This document shows positions 1-5,885 of a stretch of 8,664 bases of DNA, one piece after another. Below the pieces are notes generated by a model that had not been told where the DNA came from, ran no database searches, and worked only from the letters and a program-made list of their open reading frames with translations. This stretch comes from Fidelibacterota bacterium TCS52. GTDB taxonomy: Bacteria; Fidelibacterota; Fidelibacteria; Fidelibacterales; Fidelibacteraceae. A program made the translations under genes and the position numbers. The stretch covers positions 1 through 8,664 of the forward strand of contig LSCC01000045.1 of the NCBI GenBank assembly GCA_001577215.1, read 5' to 3'. Position 1 is the first letter of the stretch, and each line of letters begins with the position of its first letter.

Positions 1-120
1 ATAAATAGTAATATTATTTTAATAATTTTATTTATACCAAACAGAATAAAATATTTTTTATATTTAATTTAGTTAATATTTTTTTTATTTTAGAATAGTA
101 AAGAGAAAGTGGCTTTTATC

Positions 121-129
121 TGATATAAA
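121..129 (+). promoter_or_regulatory. Possible extended -10 element upstream of the ABC importer genes
   Basis: The sequence TGATATAAA fits an extended -10 (TG, one base, then TATAAA, five of six matches to TATAAT). There is no good -35 about 17 bases upstream. TAGAAT at 91-96 is an alternative -10 with an equally poor -35. The 228-base leader is so A/T-rich that -10-like words occur by chance, so this is a weak call. No protein-coding ORF is seen in 1-228; an ATG at 196 opens only a six-codon frame. Confidence 0.22.
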
Positions 130-228
130 AGAATCAGAATAATTCAAAAGAACTTATAAAAAAAATGATTTATAAAAAAGGTTTCTGTAGCAAAAATGGA
201 AAAAATAAAAGAATGAGATTTTTTAAAA

Positions 229-1680
229 ATGTTTTATAGATCAAATAAAATACTATTTGCTTTGTTATTAATTATATCAACAATCACTATTTCAAATGCA
301 AAAAAAGACGATTTCAAAGTAGCTCTCACAGGAAAATACCCTCCTTTTAGTATGTATGATTCTAATGGAAATCTTGCAGGATTTGATGTTGATATTTCAA
401 AAGCAGTAGCTGATAAACTTGATAAAAAACTTATTTTAATAGCAACACAATGGGATGCTATTCTTCCAGGTCTTCTAACAGAAAAGTATGATGTGATTAT
501 CGGTTCTATGGCCGTAACAAAAGAACGTAGTAAAAAGGTTAATTTTTCTGACTCCTATTACGAATCAGGTGCACAACTATTTATCCATAAACGAAGTGTT
601 GATTCGATAAAATCTATTAATGATTGTGTTAATAAACGCATAGGTGTTGTCCTTGGTGAAACCTACGCACAATTTTTGAGAAGTAAATATCCAAAAATAG
701 AGAGAGTAACATATAAATCAACTGTTGATATTTTCAATGATCTTGATAACGATCGTATTTCAGGGTTTGTAAGTGATAAACTCCTTGGAATATATCAGAT
801 CAAAAAATCAAAAAGAAAATTTGTTCCAACAGGAGAATTACTTTTCAAAGAGCAGATGGCTATTCCTGTGAATAAAAATGATAAAATCCTCTTGAAAAAG
901 ATCAACAAAGCACTTAGTGAAATGCGGAAAACGGGTGAATTGCAACAATTATTTGATAAATGGTTCGACATAACTGAACATGATTCTCAGATTAAACAAG
1001 AACAAACATCTATTAAGAACATAACTATTATCAAACTTTTTGCAAAAGGTTTCGGATTAACATTATTAGTTGCCTTTTTTTCAATAATTATAGGTTTTCT
1101 ACTTGCTGTTCCCGGCGGAATTATTCTTAATAACAAAAAAATAACAGGTAATATGGTGTTAAGAGCAGTAAATGATTTCTTTAGAGGCACACCGGTACTA
1201 ATACAGCTTTTCTTTGTATATTTTGGAATAGGTGGTTTATTATCTCAAAAATTTGGTATCAATCTTTCGGCTGTTACAGCCGCAGTCTTAACACTTTCAA
1301 TAAATGCTGCTGCTTATATGTCTGAAGTTGTTCGTTCCGGTTTGATGTCAGTTCCAATGGGCCAAAAAAATGCGGCAAAAGCAATTGGTTTTAATAAATG
1401 GCAAATTTTCTCGTTTGTAATTTGGCCACAAGCATTCAGAATTGCATTACCTCCGCTCATGAATTCTGTTGTTGCATTAATAAAGGATACGGCTTTGATC
1501 TCTGTTATTACAGTTCCTGAAATAATTCGACAGGCACAATCAGTAATAAGCATTACATTTGATCCAATAAAATATTATTTAATTGTTGCACTTATGTTTT
1601 ATTTAGTAACATTTCCACTTATGAAATTTTCTGCCAAATTGGAAAAACAAATTAAAAAGAAAGGCTTTGGAAATGCTTAA
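229..1680 (+). CDS. Polar amino acid ABC importer: solute-binding protein fused to permease
   Basis: This 483-residue protein combines two subunits that are usually separate. Residues 1-24 form a signal peptide or membrane anchor (hydrophobic 8-22, then SNA before KK) with no lipobox cysteine. Residues 28-250 are a family-3-type binding protein: YPPF at 37-40, GFDVDI at 51-56, MAVTKER at 94-100 and D183 in FVSDK. By homology to HisJ/GlnH, R100 should bind the substrate alpha-carboxylate and D183 its amino group. After a linker comes a HisM/GlnP-type permease of about five membrane helices from about 270 to 468, with RGTPVLIQ at 319-326, the EAA-like loop AAKAIG at 382-387 and KDTAL at 419-423. 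The permease should dimerise in the inner membrane, giving two tethered receptors per transporter. Substrate specificity cannot be read from sequence. ATG 229 is the only start that includes the signal sequence, although its ribosome site is weak. The ATPase gene overlaps the end. Confidence 0.93.
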   Translation: MFYRSNKILFALLLIISTITISNAKKDDFKVALTGKYPPFSMYDSNGNLAGFDVDISKAVADKLDKKLILIATQWDAILPGLLTEKYDVIIGSMAVTKERSKKVNFSDSYYESGAQLFIHKRSVDSIKSINDCVNKRIGVVLGETYAQFLRSKYPKIERVTYKSTVDIFNDLDNDRISGFVSDKLLGIYQIKKSKRKFVPTGELLFKEQMAIPVNKNDKILLKKINKALSEMRKTGELQQLFDKWFDITEHDSQIKQEQTSIKNITIIKLFAKGFGLTLLVAFFSIIIGFLLAVPGGIILNNKKITGNMVLRAVNDFFRGTPVLIQLFFVYFGIGGLLSQKFGINLSAVTAAVLTLSINAAAYMSEVVRSGLMSVPMGQKNAAKAIGFNKWQIFSFVIWPQAFRIALPPLMNSVVALIKDTALISVITVPEIIRQAQSVISITFDPIKYYLIVALMFYLVTFPLMKFSAKLEKQIKKKGFGNA

Positions 1681-2365
1681 AATTAAAAATCTTTTTTATA
1701 AATATCCAGATGGTACTGTTGGATTAAATAAAGTTTGTATGGAAATTCCTTCCGAGAGAACCTTTGTAATTCTTGGTGAAAGTGGTTCGGGTAAGACAAC
1801 ATTTTTACGATGTTTAGGAAGGTTTCTTGTTCCTCAGTCGGGATCTATTTCCTATTACGATGAAGATATAAGGAAAATGGATAACAAAAAATTCAGACAG
1901 ACCATTGGTATAATATTTCAGCGACTACATCTTTTTCCACATATGACAATTTTGAAAAATATGTTTCTTGGACCTGTAAAAATCCTAAAAAGAGACAGAA
2001 AAGAGACAGAAAAAGAAGCGTATGAAATGCTTGAAAGACTTGGTATCCCGGATCTTGCAGATAATTACCCATCACAGATAAGCGGCGGACAGGCTCAGCG
2101 GGCAGCAATTGCACGCGGTTTAATGATGCATCCTAAAATAATGCTTTTAGACGAACCAACTTCTGCTTTGGATCTAAAAACTACTAATGATTTTGCAACA
2201 TGGCTTAAAGAATTAAAAGAAGAAACAACTTTTATCGCAGTTACTCATGATATCCCTTTTGCGAAAAGAGTAGCTCAGCATGGTATCTGTTTAGATAAAG
2301 GTAAAATATCTTCATCCGGTGATATAAATAAAATTGCTTCTTATATGAGCACAGCCGATTATTAA
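1673..2365 (+). CDS. Polar amino acid ABC importer ATP-binding protein (GlnQ/HisP type)
   Basis: This 230-residue ATPase drives the importer encoded just upstream. All nucleotide-binding motifs are intact: an aromatic A-loop near Y9/Y11, Walker A GESGSGKTT (35-43), Q-loop Q83, signature SGGQAQR (137-143), Walker B IMLLDEP (156-162), D-loop SALD (164-167) and switch H192. The length is slightly below the usual 240 or so of the GlnQ family. An in-frame TTG at 1667 would add two residues, but ATG 1673 is preferred: it gives the typical MLKIKNL beginning and lies 8 bases after AGAAAGG (1658-1664). This start makes an 8-base overlap (ATGCTTAA) with the permease stop, the usual sign of translational coupling. 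The two genes form a complete importer with no separate binding-protein gene in view. The exact substrate is not known. Confidence 0.95.
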   Translation: MLKIKNLFYKYPDGTVGLNKVCMEIPSERTFVILGESGSGKTTFLRCLGRFLVPQSGSISYYDEDIRKMDNKKFRQTIGIIFQRLHLFPHMTILKNMFLGPVKILKRDRKETEKEAYEMLERLGIPDLADNYPSQISGGQAQRAAIARGLMMHPKIMLLDEPTSALDLKTTNDFATWLKELKEETTFIAVTHDIPFAKRVAQHGICLDKGKISSSGDINKIASYMSTADY

Positions 2366-2379
2366 ATGAAATAAATTGT

Positions 2380-2420
2380 TTGGTTAGAGCTGAAATAATC
2401 ATTTCACTCTTTATAACCAA
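2380..2420. terminator. Stem-loop between convergent genes, possible bidirectional terminator
   Basis: An imperfect nested palindrome: TTGGTTA (2380-2386) pairs with TAACCAA (2414-2420), GAG with CTC, and TGAAAT with ATTTCA around the loop AATC, with a one-base bulge on the left and a four-base bulge on the right. It fills the 75-base gap between the plus-strand ABC ATPase and the minus-strand hydrolase, where a shared terminator is expected. Neither side has a convincing run of T after the stem, so termination is inferred from position. Confidence 0.45.
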
Positions 2421-2437
2421 TTAACCAGTTAACCAAC
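2414..2437. repeat. Three tandem 8-base units, TAACCARY
   Basis: Three consecutive octamers, TAACCAAT (2414-2421), TAACCAGT (2422-2429) and TAACCAAC (2430-2437), follow one another without a gap. The first supplies the right arm of the stem-loop at 2380-2420, and the third ends three bases before the hydrolase stop codon. Other intergenic tracts in this window share the 8-base period but not the sequence. Confidence 0.6.
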
Positions 2438-2440
2438 CCC

Positions 2441-3205
2441 CTATTTCTCCTTCTCAAACATCCATTCCAATAATTTTGGATCACTATAAGCATTATCCCA
2501 AGAGTTGTGAGCAACACTATCATATTCCGTAAATTTAGGATTTCCACCTGCATTTTTTATTGCTTTGATCATATCACGAGTTCTTTGAGGATTCACAGTT
2601 TTATCTATAGAACCGTGAAATGCCCAAATTGGAATATCTTTTATTATATCAGCAGTTTCTACATCTCCACCACCACATACCGGAGCTGCTGCTGCGAACA
2701 TATCCGGATATCTTGCTATCAAATCCCAAGTTCCAAATCCACCCATTGATAAACCTGTAATATAAATTTTATCTTTATTGATATTATATTGTTTTTCAAA
2801 AGAGTAAATCAACTTCATCAATAATCTTACCGGTTCTGATGAATTTTCCGGCATTATATGTTTATCAAGATCCCAATCAACTTCTACCCAACGTTGTCCT
2901 TTCGGGCATTGTGGAGCGATAACAAAACAAGGATATTTTTCTAAATTTACATCTTTTTCAAAAATCTTCGCACCATGCATAAGTTGTTTCATATTATCTT
3001 GACCGCGTTCGCCTGCTCCATGCAAAAATATAACCAATGGATATTTTACATATTTATTATAATCTGTCGGCTTCAATAATCTATAAAGTAACATTTCACC
3101 ATCTTTTTCATTTTTGAATTTGTGTGCTTCATATCTTGTACTTTTTTTTCCACAGCCAAAAATCATTAACAGCATAACAAACATAATTACTCCCTTAAAA
3201 TTCAT
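2441..3205 (-). CDS. Secreted alpha/beta hydrolase, probable lipoprotein (predicted peptidase/esterase family)
   Basis: This 254-residue protein resembles the COG4099 'predicted peptidase' and feruloyl-esterase/PHB-depolymerase-like hydrolases. The N-terminus has a hydrophobic stretch (7-17) ending in MIFGC, which suggests lipid attachment at C18. Phe at -2 is atypical for a lipobox. The catalytic domain begins near residue 35. HGAGERG (62-68) is the likely oxyanion-hole segment, GLSMGG (151-156) carries nucleophile S153, HGSIDKTV (197-204) carries acid D201, and VAHNSW (231-236) carries base H233. The triad is therefore complete and enzymatic activity is expected outside the cytoplasm, on an ester or peptide that sequence alone does not identify. 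The start ATG 3205 is supported by GAGG at 3211-3214, five bases away. No partner gene is adjacent: a 561-base non-coding stretch lies upstream, and the ABC importer converges from the other side. Confidence 0.85.
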   Translation of the reverse strand: MNFKGVIMFVMLLMIFGCGKKSTRYEAHKFKNEKDGEMLLYRLLKPTDYNKYVKYPLVIFLHGAGERGQDNMKQLMHGAKIFEKDVNLEKYPCFVIAPQCPKGQRWVEVDWDLDKHIMPENSSEPVRLLMKLIYSFEKQYNINKDKIYITGLSMGGFGTWDLIARYPDMFAAAAPVCGGGDVETADIIKDIPIWAFHGSIDKTVNPQRTRDMIKAIKNAGGNPKFTEYDSVAHNSWDNAYSDPKLLEWMFEKEK

Positions 3206-3256
3206 AATTTCCTCATTTTTTGTTAATAATTTCTACTATTATTTTGAACCTTGCTT

Positions 3257-3285
3257 ATATTAATAATTATTATTTGTATATGCAA
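3257..3285 (-). promoter_or_regulatory. Candidate promoter for the hydrolase gene
   Basis: Reading the minus strand, TTGCAT (3285-3280) and TAATAT (3262-3257) are separated by 17 bases, about 50 bases before the start codon. The spacing is ideal but the boxes match only three and four of six consensus positions, in A/T-rich sequence. It is a candidate only. Confidence 0.3.
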
Positions 3286-3436
3286 AGAGAAATCTTTTTT
3301 TGGTTGGACTAAAGTCATTTTTGTGTGGGCGATTTCTCACAGGATGAAAAAGAGATAATATATTTTAAAGTGAATTTGCATCATTCCTACGATGTTTAGT
3401 AACAACAATTATCACTTTCAGACAGAGAGATAAAAA

Positions 3437-3460
3437 TAAAGCCACAAACATCGGGCTTTA
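3437..3460. repeat. Hairpin with 7-bp stem TAAAGCC/GGCTTTA
   Basis: TAAAGCC (3437-3443) and GGCTTTA (3454-3460) are perfect inverse complements around a 10-base loop. The right arm overlaps the first copy of the direct repeat TCGGGCTTTA, whose second copy is at 3600-3609. It lies at the hydrolase-side edge of the palindrome cluster and may mark one border of a small element. Confidence 0.55.
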
Positions 3461-3466
3461 GTTCAT

Positions 3467-3492
3467 ATACACCCTAAAGTGTGGTTTAAGTG
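3467..3492 (-). repeat. Degenerate third copy of the REP-like unit
   Basis: On the minus strand, aligning the TTTA loop (3478-3475) with the two good units gives an arm CACAC and an opposite arm GGGTG. Four of five pairs are kept, and the flank CACTTAAAC stands against AGTTAACCC. The similarity is partial, so this may be a decayed copy or coincidence. Confidence 0.35.
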
Positions 3493-3509
3493 AAATAATA
3501 TACTACAAT

Positions 3510-3535
3510 CCCAATCGTAAACGATTGGGTTAACT
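3510..3535 (-). repeat. REP-like palindromic unit A
   Basis: Read on the minus strand from 3535, the unit is AGTTAACCC, stem core AATCG, loop TTTA, stem core CGATT, then GGG. The hairpin proper (3510-3529) has eight perfect base pairs and a four-base loop. It is the inverted partner of the unit at 3551-3576: same flanks, loop and total length (26 bases), but a different, still complementary, stem core. This architecture is that of repetitive extragenic palindromes. No run of T follows, so it does not look like a terminator. Confidence 0.72.
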
Positions 3536-3550
3536 ATTTATATATCAGTG

Positions 3551-3576
3551 AGTTAACCCCACCATTTATGGTGGGG
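3551..3576 (+). repeat. REP-like palindromic unit B
   Basis: On the plus strand the unit is AGTTAACCC, stem core CACCA, loop TTTA, stem core TGGTG, then GGG. The hairpin spans 3557-3576 with eight perfect pairs, and A3556-T3577 adds a ninth. It faces unit A head to head across a 15-base A/T-rich spacer (3536-3550), so the GGGTTAAC and GTTAACCC ends could also pair with each other. The pair resembles a BIME. A further outer pairing, AGTGAG (3547-3552) with CTCACT (3591-3596), encloses unit B. Confidence 0.72.
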
Positions 3577-3692
3577 TGAAAGGGAAAACACTCACTATCT
3601 CGGGCTTTAACCCAATTAAAAACTACACAACACCATATAATAATAAACTATACAAAAAAATCCTTATGCTACATTTCCATTTCCCATAATTC

Positions 3693-3724
3693 CTCTGCGA
3701 CTTTGTGTCTCTGCGGTTTGGTTT
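3693..3724. repeat. 8-base-period tract (CTCTGCG-like)
   Basis: Octamers CTCTGCGA (3693-3700), CTTTGTGT (3701-3708) and CTCTGCGG (3709-3716) follow in register, with a divergent fourth (TTTGGTTT, 3717-3724). First and third units differ at one position. A looser G/T-rich tract at 3747-3770 follows and contains the stop codon of the membrane-protein gene. Composition differs from the A/T-rich surroundings, and the role is unknown. Confidence 0.5.
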
Positions 3725-3766
3725 CCGGTTCATAATTCTTAATGTGTTTTTTGGTGTTCTCGGTGG

Positions 3767-4702
3767 TTAATTTTCTTTTTTATCAACTTTTTCCGGACCA
3801 AATGATTTAAAGATAAATGAGGCAAAAATTACTACCAGCATTATGATATTTAAAACGGTAATTAACTGAATAAAAGCATCATTTGCAGAATATTTATTTA
3901 AATAAATTAAGATATTCTCAACAGAGATTACTTGTGAAAATACCAATAACGAAATAAATAAAATATTCAAAAATGAGTTAATATAATCATATAAAACAGG
4001 AGCAATAAATTGGATCAATATAAAACTACCAATAAAACCTGCAAAAAATAACAATATCATTTTAGGAACAAGAAGTAAAATAACACTTCCCCAAAAATCA
4101 CTTTTGAAGATGACTTTTAAAATATCATTCAATACAAAACTTCCATTTGAATGATAAATGAATTGTGCAGATAAAATATTCATTATTATCAAAAATATTA
4201 CCGAATAAGTCAATATATCTTTTAAATTCTTTTTGTATATTTTTCTATGTTTTACATTATTTCTGACGATCATTGATTCCATTCCAAAATTATATAAAAA
4301 TCCGTAAATAGCATATATCACACAATATAATGCATAACTTAGAAAATGTTTCACATCACCGATATTATTAAATTTACTAATTACTAAATAAAATATGATC
4401 AATATTGAAATAATTAAAAAAGAGGTTAGCCACGACTTTCCCGAATTATAATAATTTTCAATTTTGTTAAAACGGTTCTTGTTAAAATTTAATTTAAATG
4501 GAACAATAAATTTATTATTTAAAAAACTTAAGATAAAATAATATACTATCACGATTGATAAAAATGCAAAAATGTTTAAATAATTTTTTAAAATATTGAT
4601 CTCATTAATAATGTAAATGAAAATAAAAGGCAAGAGAAAAAATAGTGGTAAAATTATTTTTAAATATAAATTGTTTAATATCTTTTTATTCTGCTTTTTC
4701 AT
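3767..4702 (-). CDS. Polytopic membrane protein of unknown function
   Basis: I do not recognise the family of this 311-residue protein. It has a short basic N-terminus (MKKQNKK) and about eight hydrophobic helices, near residues 14-31, 41-60, 92-109, 119-137, 163-180, 204-236 (long enough for one or two), 243-262 and 277-299. The loops are Lys/Asn-rich, with a basic loop at 145-161 (VRNNVKHRKIYKKNLK), probably cytoplasmic. No catalytic motif or nucleotide-binding site is evident. Codon use is extremely A/T-biased, with many Ile, Asn, Phe and Lys, as often in membrane proteins of AT-rich genomes. The start ATG 4702 follows an AGGA-type ribosome site with a seven-base spacer. The aldolase terminator lies only 35 bases upstream, so it is probably transcribed separately or by readthrough. 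An ORF of this length with regular helices is convincing, but function is open. Confidence 0.8.
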   Translation of the reverse strand: MKKQNKKILNNLYLKIILPLFFLLPFIFIYIINEINILKNYLNIFAFLSIVIVYYFILSFLNNKFIVPFKLNFNKNRFNKIENYYNSGKSWLTSFLIISILIIFYLVISKFNNIGDVKHFLSYALYCVIYAIYGFLYNFGMESMIVRNNVKHRKIYKKNLKDILTYSVIFLIIMNILSAQFIYHSNGSFVLNDILKVIFKSDFWGSVILLLVPKMILLFFAGFIGSFILIQFIAPVLYDYINSFLNILFISLLVFSQVISVENILIYLNKYSANDAFIQLITVLNIIMLVVIFASFIFKSFGPEKVDKKEN

Positions 4703-4730
4703 CCTATTATCCTATTTTTAAAAAAATTCA

Positions 4731-4762
4731 AAATAAAAACAGCGGAAATGTTATCCGCTGTT
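4731..4762 (-). terminator. Intrinsic terminator of the aldolase gene
   Basis: On the minus strand AACAGCGGA (4762-4754) pairs perfectly with TCCGCTGTT (4746-4738) around a 7-base loop, TAACATT, followed at once by TTTATTTT. This is the classic nine-pair stem plus T-run of Rho-independent termination, 43 bases after the aldolase stop codon. It is also about 35 bases before the start of the membrane-protein gene, so it would lie in that gene's leader if transcription starts upstream of it. Confidence 0.85.
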
Positions 4763-4776
4763 CTTAATTATTAACA

Positions 4777-4782
4777 ATTATA
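4777..4782 (-). promoter_or_regulatory. Isolated perfect -10 box, possible promoter for the membrane-protein gene
   Basis: The minus strand carries a consensus TATAAT at 4782-4777, between the aldolase stop codon and the terminator. No -35 match is visible 16-18 bases upstream. If used, transcription would begin near 4770 and run directly through the terminator hairpin before reaching the membrane-protein gene. A/T-rich composition makes chance occurrence likely. Confidence 0.2.
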
Positions 4783-4805
4783 TATTTTCTATCTCAAAAT
4801 TTGCA

Positions 4806-5885
4806 TTAAAATTTTTCGAAAGAATTCAGCTCTTTAAATGCCTGTAAAAGTCGTTTGATAAATCCTTTTTCACCTGCGATCAACCATTTACGAGGATCAT
4901 ATATTTTCTTATTTGGTGCATCTTCACCTTCAGGATTTCCAATTTGACTCTGCAAATATGCATCTTTTTCATCCATATAATCCTTTATCGGTTTAGCAAA
5001 TGCCCACTGCGTATCCGTATCAATATTCATCTTAATTACACCATAAGAAATCGCTTCTTCTATCTTTGTAGGTTCAGAACCCGATCCACCATGAAATACA
5101 AAATTTACAGGTTTATCGGAATCTGTATTGAATTTTTCCATTATATGCTCTTGAGAATTCTTTAAAATTTCAGGTGTAAGTTTCACATTTCCCGGTTTAT
5201 AAACTCCATGAACATTTCCAAATGAAGCTGCAATTGTAAATAATGGACTGATATTTTTTAACTCTTCATAAGCAAGTGCAACATCTTCCGGCTGTGTATA
5301 TAATTTTGAATTGTCCATATCTGTGTTATCAACTCCATCTTCTTCCCCTCCGGTACAACCAAGTTCAATTTCTAACAACATATCGATTTTACTCATTCTT
5401 TTTAAATATTTTTTTGAAATTGAAATGTTATCTTCCAAAGGTTCAACAGAAAGATCGAGCATATGCGAGCTGAATAGTGGTTTTCCTGTCTCTTTATAAT
5501 ATTTTTCACCTTCATTTAACAAGCCGTCGATCCATGGTAATTTTTTCTTAGCAGCATGATCGGTGTGCAAAATAACCGAAACACCATAATGTTTTGCCAT
5601 TTCGTGAATATGTTTTGCACCTGCAACAGCTCCGGCAATTGCTCCTTTTTCATTTTCATTTCCCAACAATTTACCGGCATTGAATAATGCTCCGCCGTTT
5701 GAAAATTGGATCATTATTACCGACTTCGCTTCTTTTGCTGATTGTAAAGCTGCATTTATTGAATTTGAGCCAATTACATTTACTGCAGGAAATGCAAATT
5801 TATTCTCTTTCGCATATTCCAGAACTTCTAATAATTTCTCACCGATTATAACTCCCGGTTCTAATTTTGGTTTTTGTAAACTCAT
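4806..5885 (-). CDS. fbaA: Fructose-bisphosphate aldolase, class IIA
   Basis: This zinc-dependent aldolase reversibly cleaves fructose 1,6-bisphosphate to dihydroxyacetone phosphate and glyceraldehyde 3-phosphate in the cytoplasm. The 359-residue length equals E. coli FbaA as I remember it, and the proteins align almost without gaps: PAVNVIGSNSINAAL near 33-47, QFSNGGA (60-66), ILHTDH (105-110), FSSHM (138-142), LEIELGCTGGEEDGVDN (171-187), SFGNVHGVYKPGN (221-233), FHGGSGS (264-270) and MNIDTDTQW (286-294). By homology, D109 is the catalytic base and H110, E174, H226 and H265 are metal ligands; all are present. ATG 5885 follows AAGGAG closely. The gene lies 158 bases downstream of PPi-phosphofructokinase, which makes its substrate, but has its own promoter-like sequence and a strong terminator. 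Confidence 0.98.
   Translation of the reverse strand: MSLQKPKLEPGVIIGEKLLEVLEYAKENKFAFPAVNVIGSNSINAALQSAKEAKSVIMIQFSNGGALFNAGKLLGNENEKGAIAGAVAGAKHIHEMAKHYGVSVILHTDHAAKKKLPWIDGLLNEGEKYYKETGKPLFSSHMLDLSVEPLEDNISISKKYLKRMSKIDMLLEIELGCTGGEEDGVDNTDMDNSKLYTQPEDVALAYEELKNISPLFTIAASFGNVHGVYKPGNVKLTPEILKNSQEHIMEKFNTDSDKPVNFVFHGGSGSEPTKIEEAISYGVIKMNIDTDTQWAFAKPIKDYMDEKDAYLQSQIGNPEGEDAPNKKIYDPRKWLIAGEKGFIKRLLQAFKELNSFEKF

Larger units (their letters stand above)
3206..3766. other. 561-base non-coding region rich in palindromic repeats
   Basis: No credible reading frame exists on either strand in this gap between two minus-strand genes. From the hydrolase side it holds a ribosome site and candidate promoter (3211-3285), a wide 7-bp inverted pair AAAGTGA (3367-3373) and TCACTTT (3412-3418), a hairpin at 3437-3460, a cluster of REP-like units (3470-3576), a 10-base direct repeat (TCGGGCTTTA at 3451-3460 and 3600-3609), an A-rich stretch with no structure seen (3611-3690), and an 8-base-period tract (3693-3724). 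Local GC is clearly higher in the hairpins than in the surroundings. Confidence 0.8.

Noticed and set aside
1..228. A short gene upstream of the importer
   Set aside because: Only trivial frames occur in this A/T-rich leader, such as six codons from ATG 196, with nothing recognisable.
987..1553. Minus-strand frames inside the importer gene
   Set aside because: They lie wholly within a well-supported gene, encode no recognisable domain and have no ribosome site. They are antisense shadows.
1667..1672. TTG at 1667 as the ATPase start
   Set aside because: ATG 1673 has the better-placed ribosome site and the usual family N-terminus. The TTG would add only two residues.
3510..3576. The two GC-rich hairpins as a CRISPR remnant or as intrinsic terminators
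   Set aside because: The copies are inverted rather than direct, there are no spacers of regular length, no cas gene is present, and neither hairpin is followed by a T-run in either direction.
3437..3609. A complete insertion sequence in the non-coding region
   Set aside because: No transposase frame exists in the gap on either strand. Only small repeats are present.
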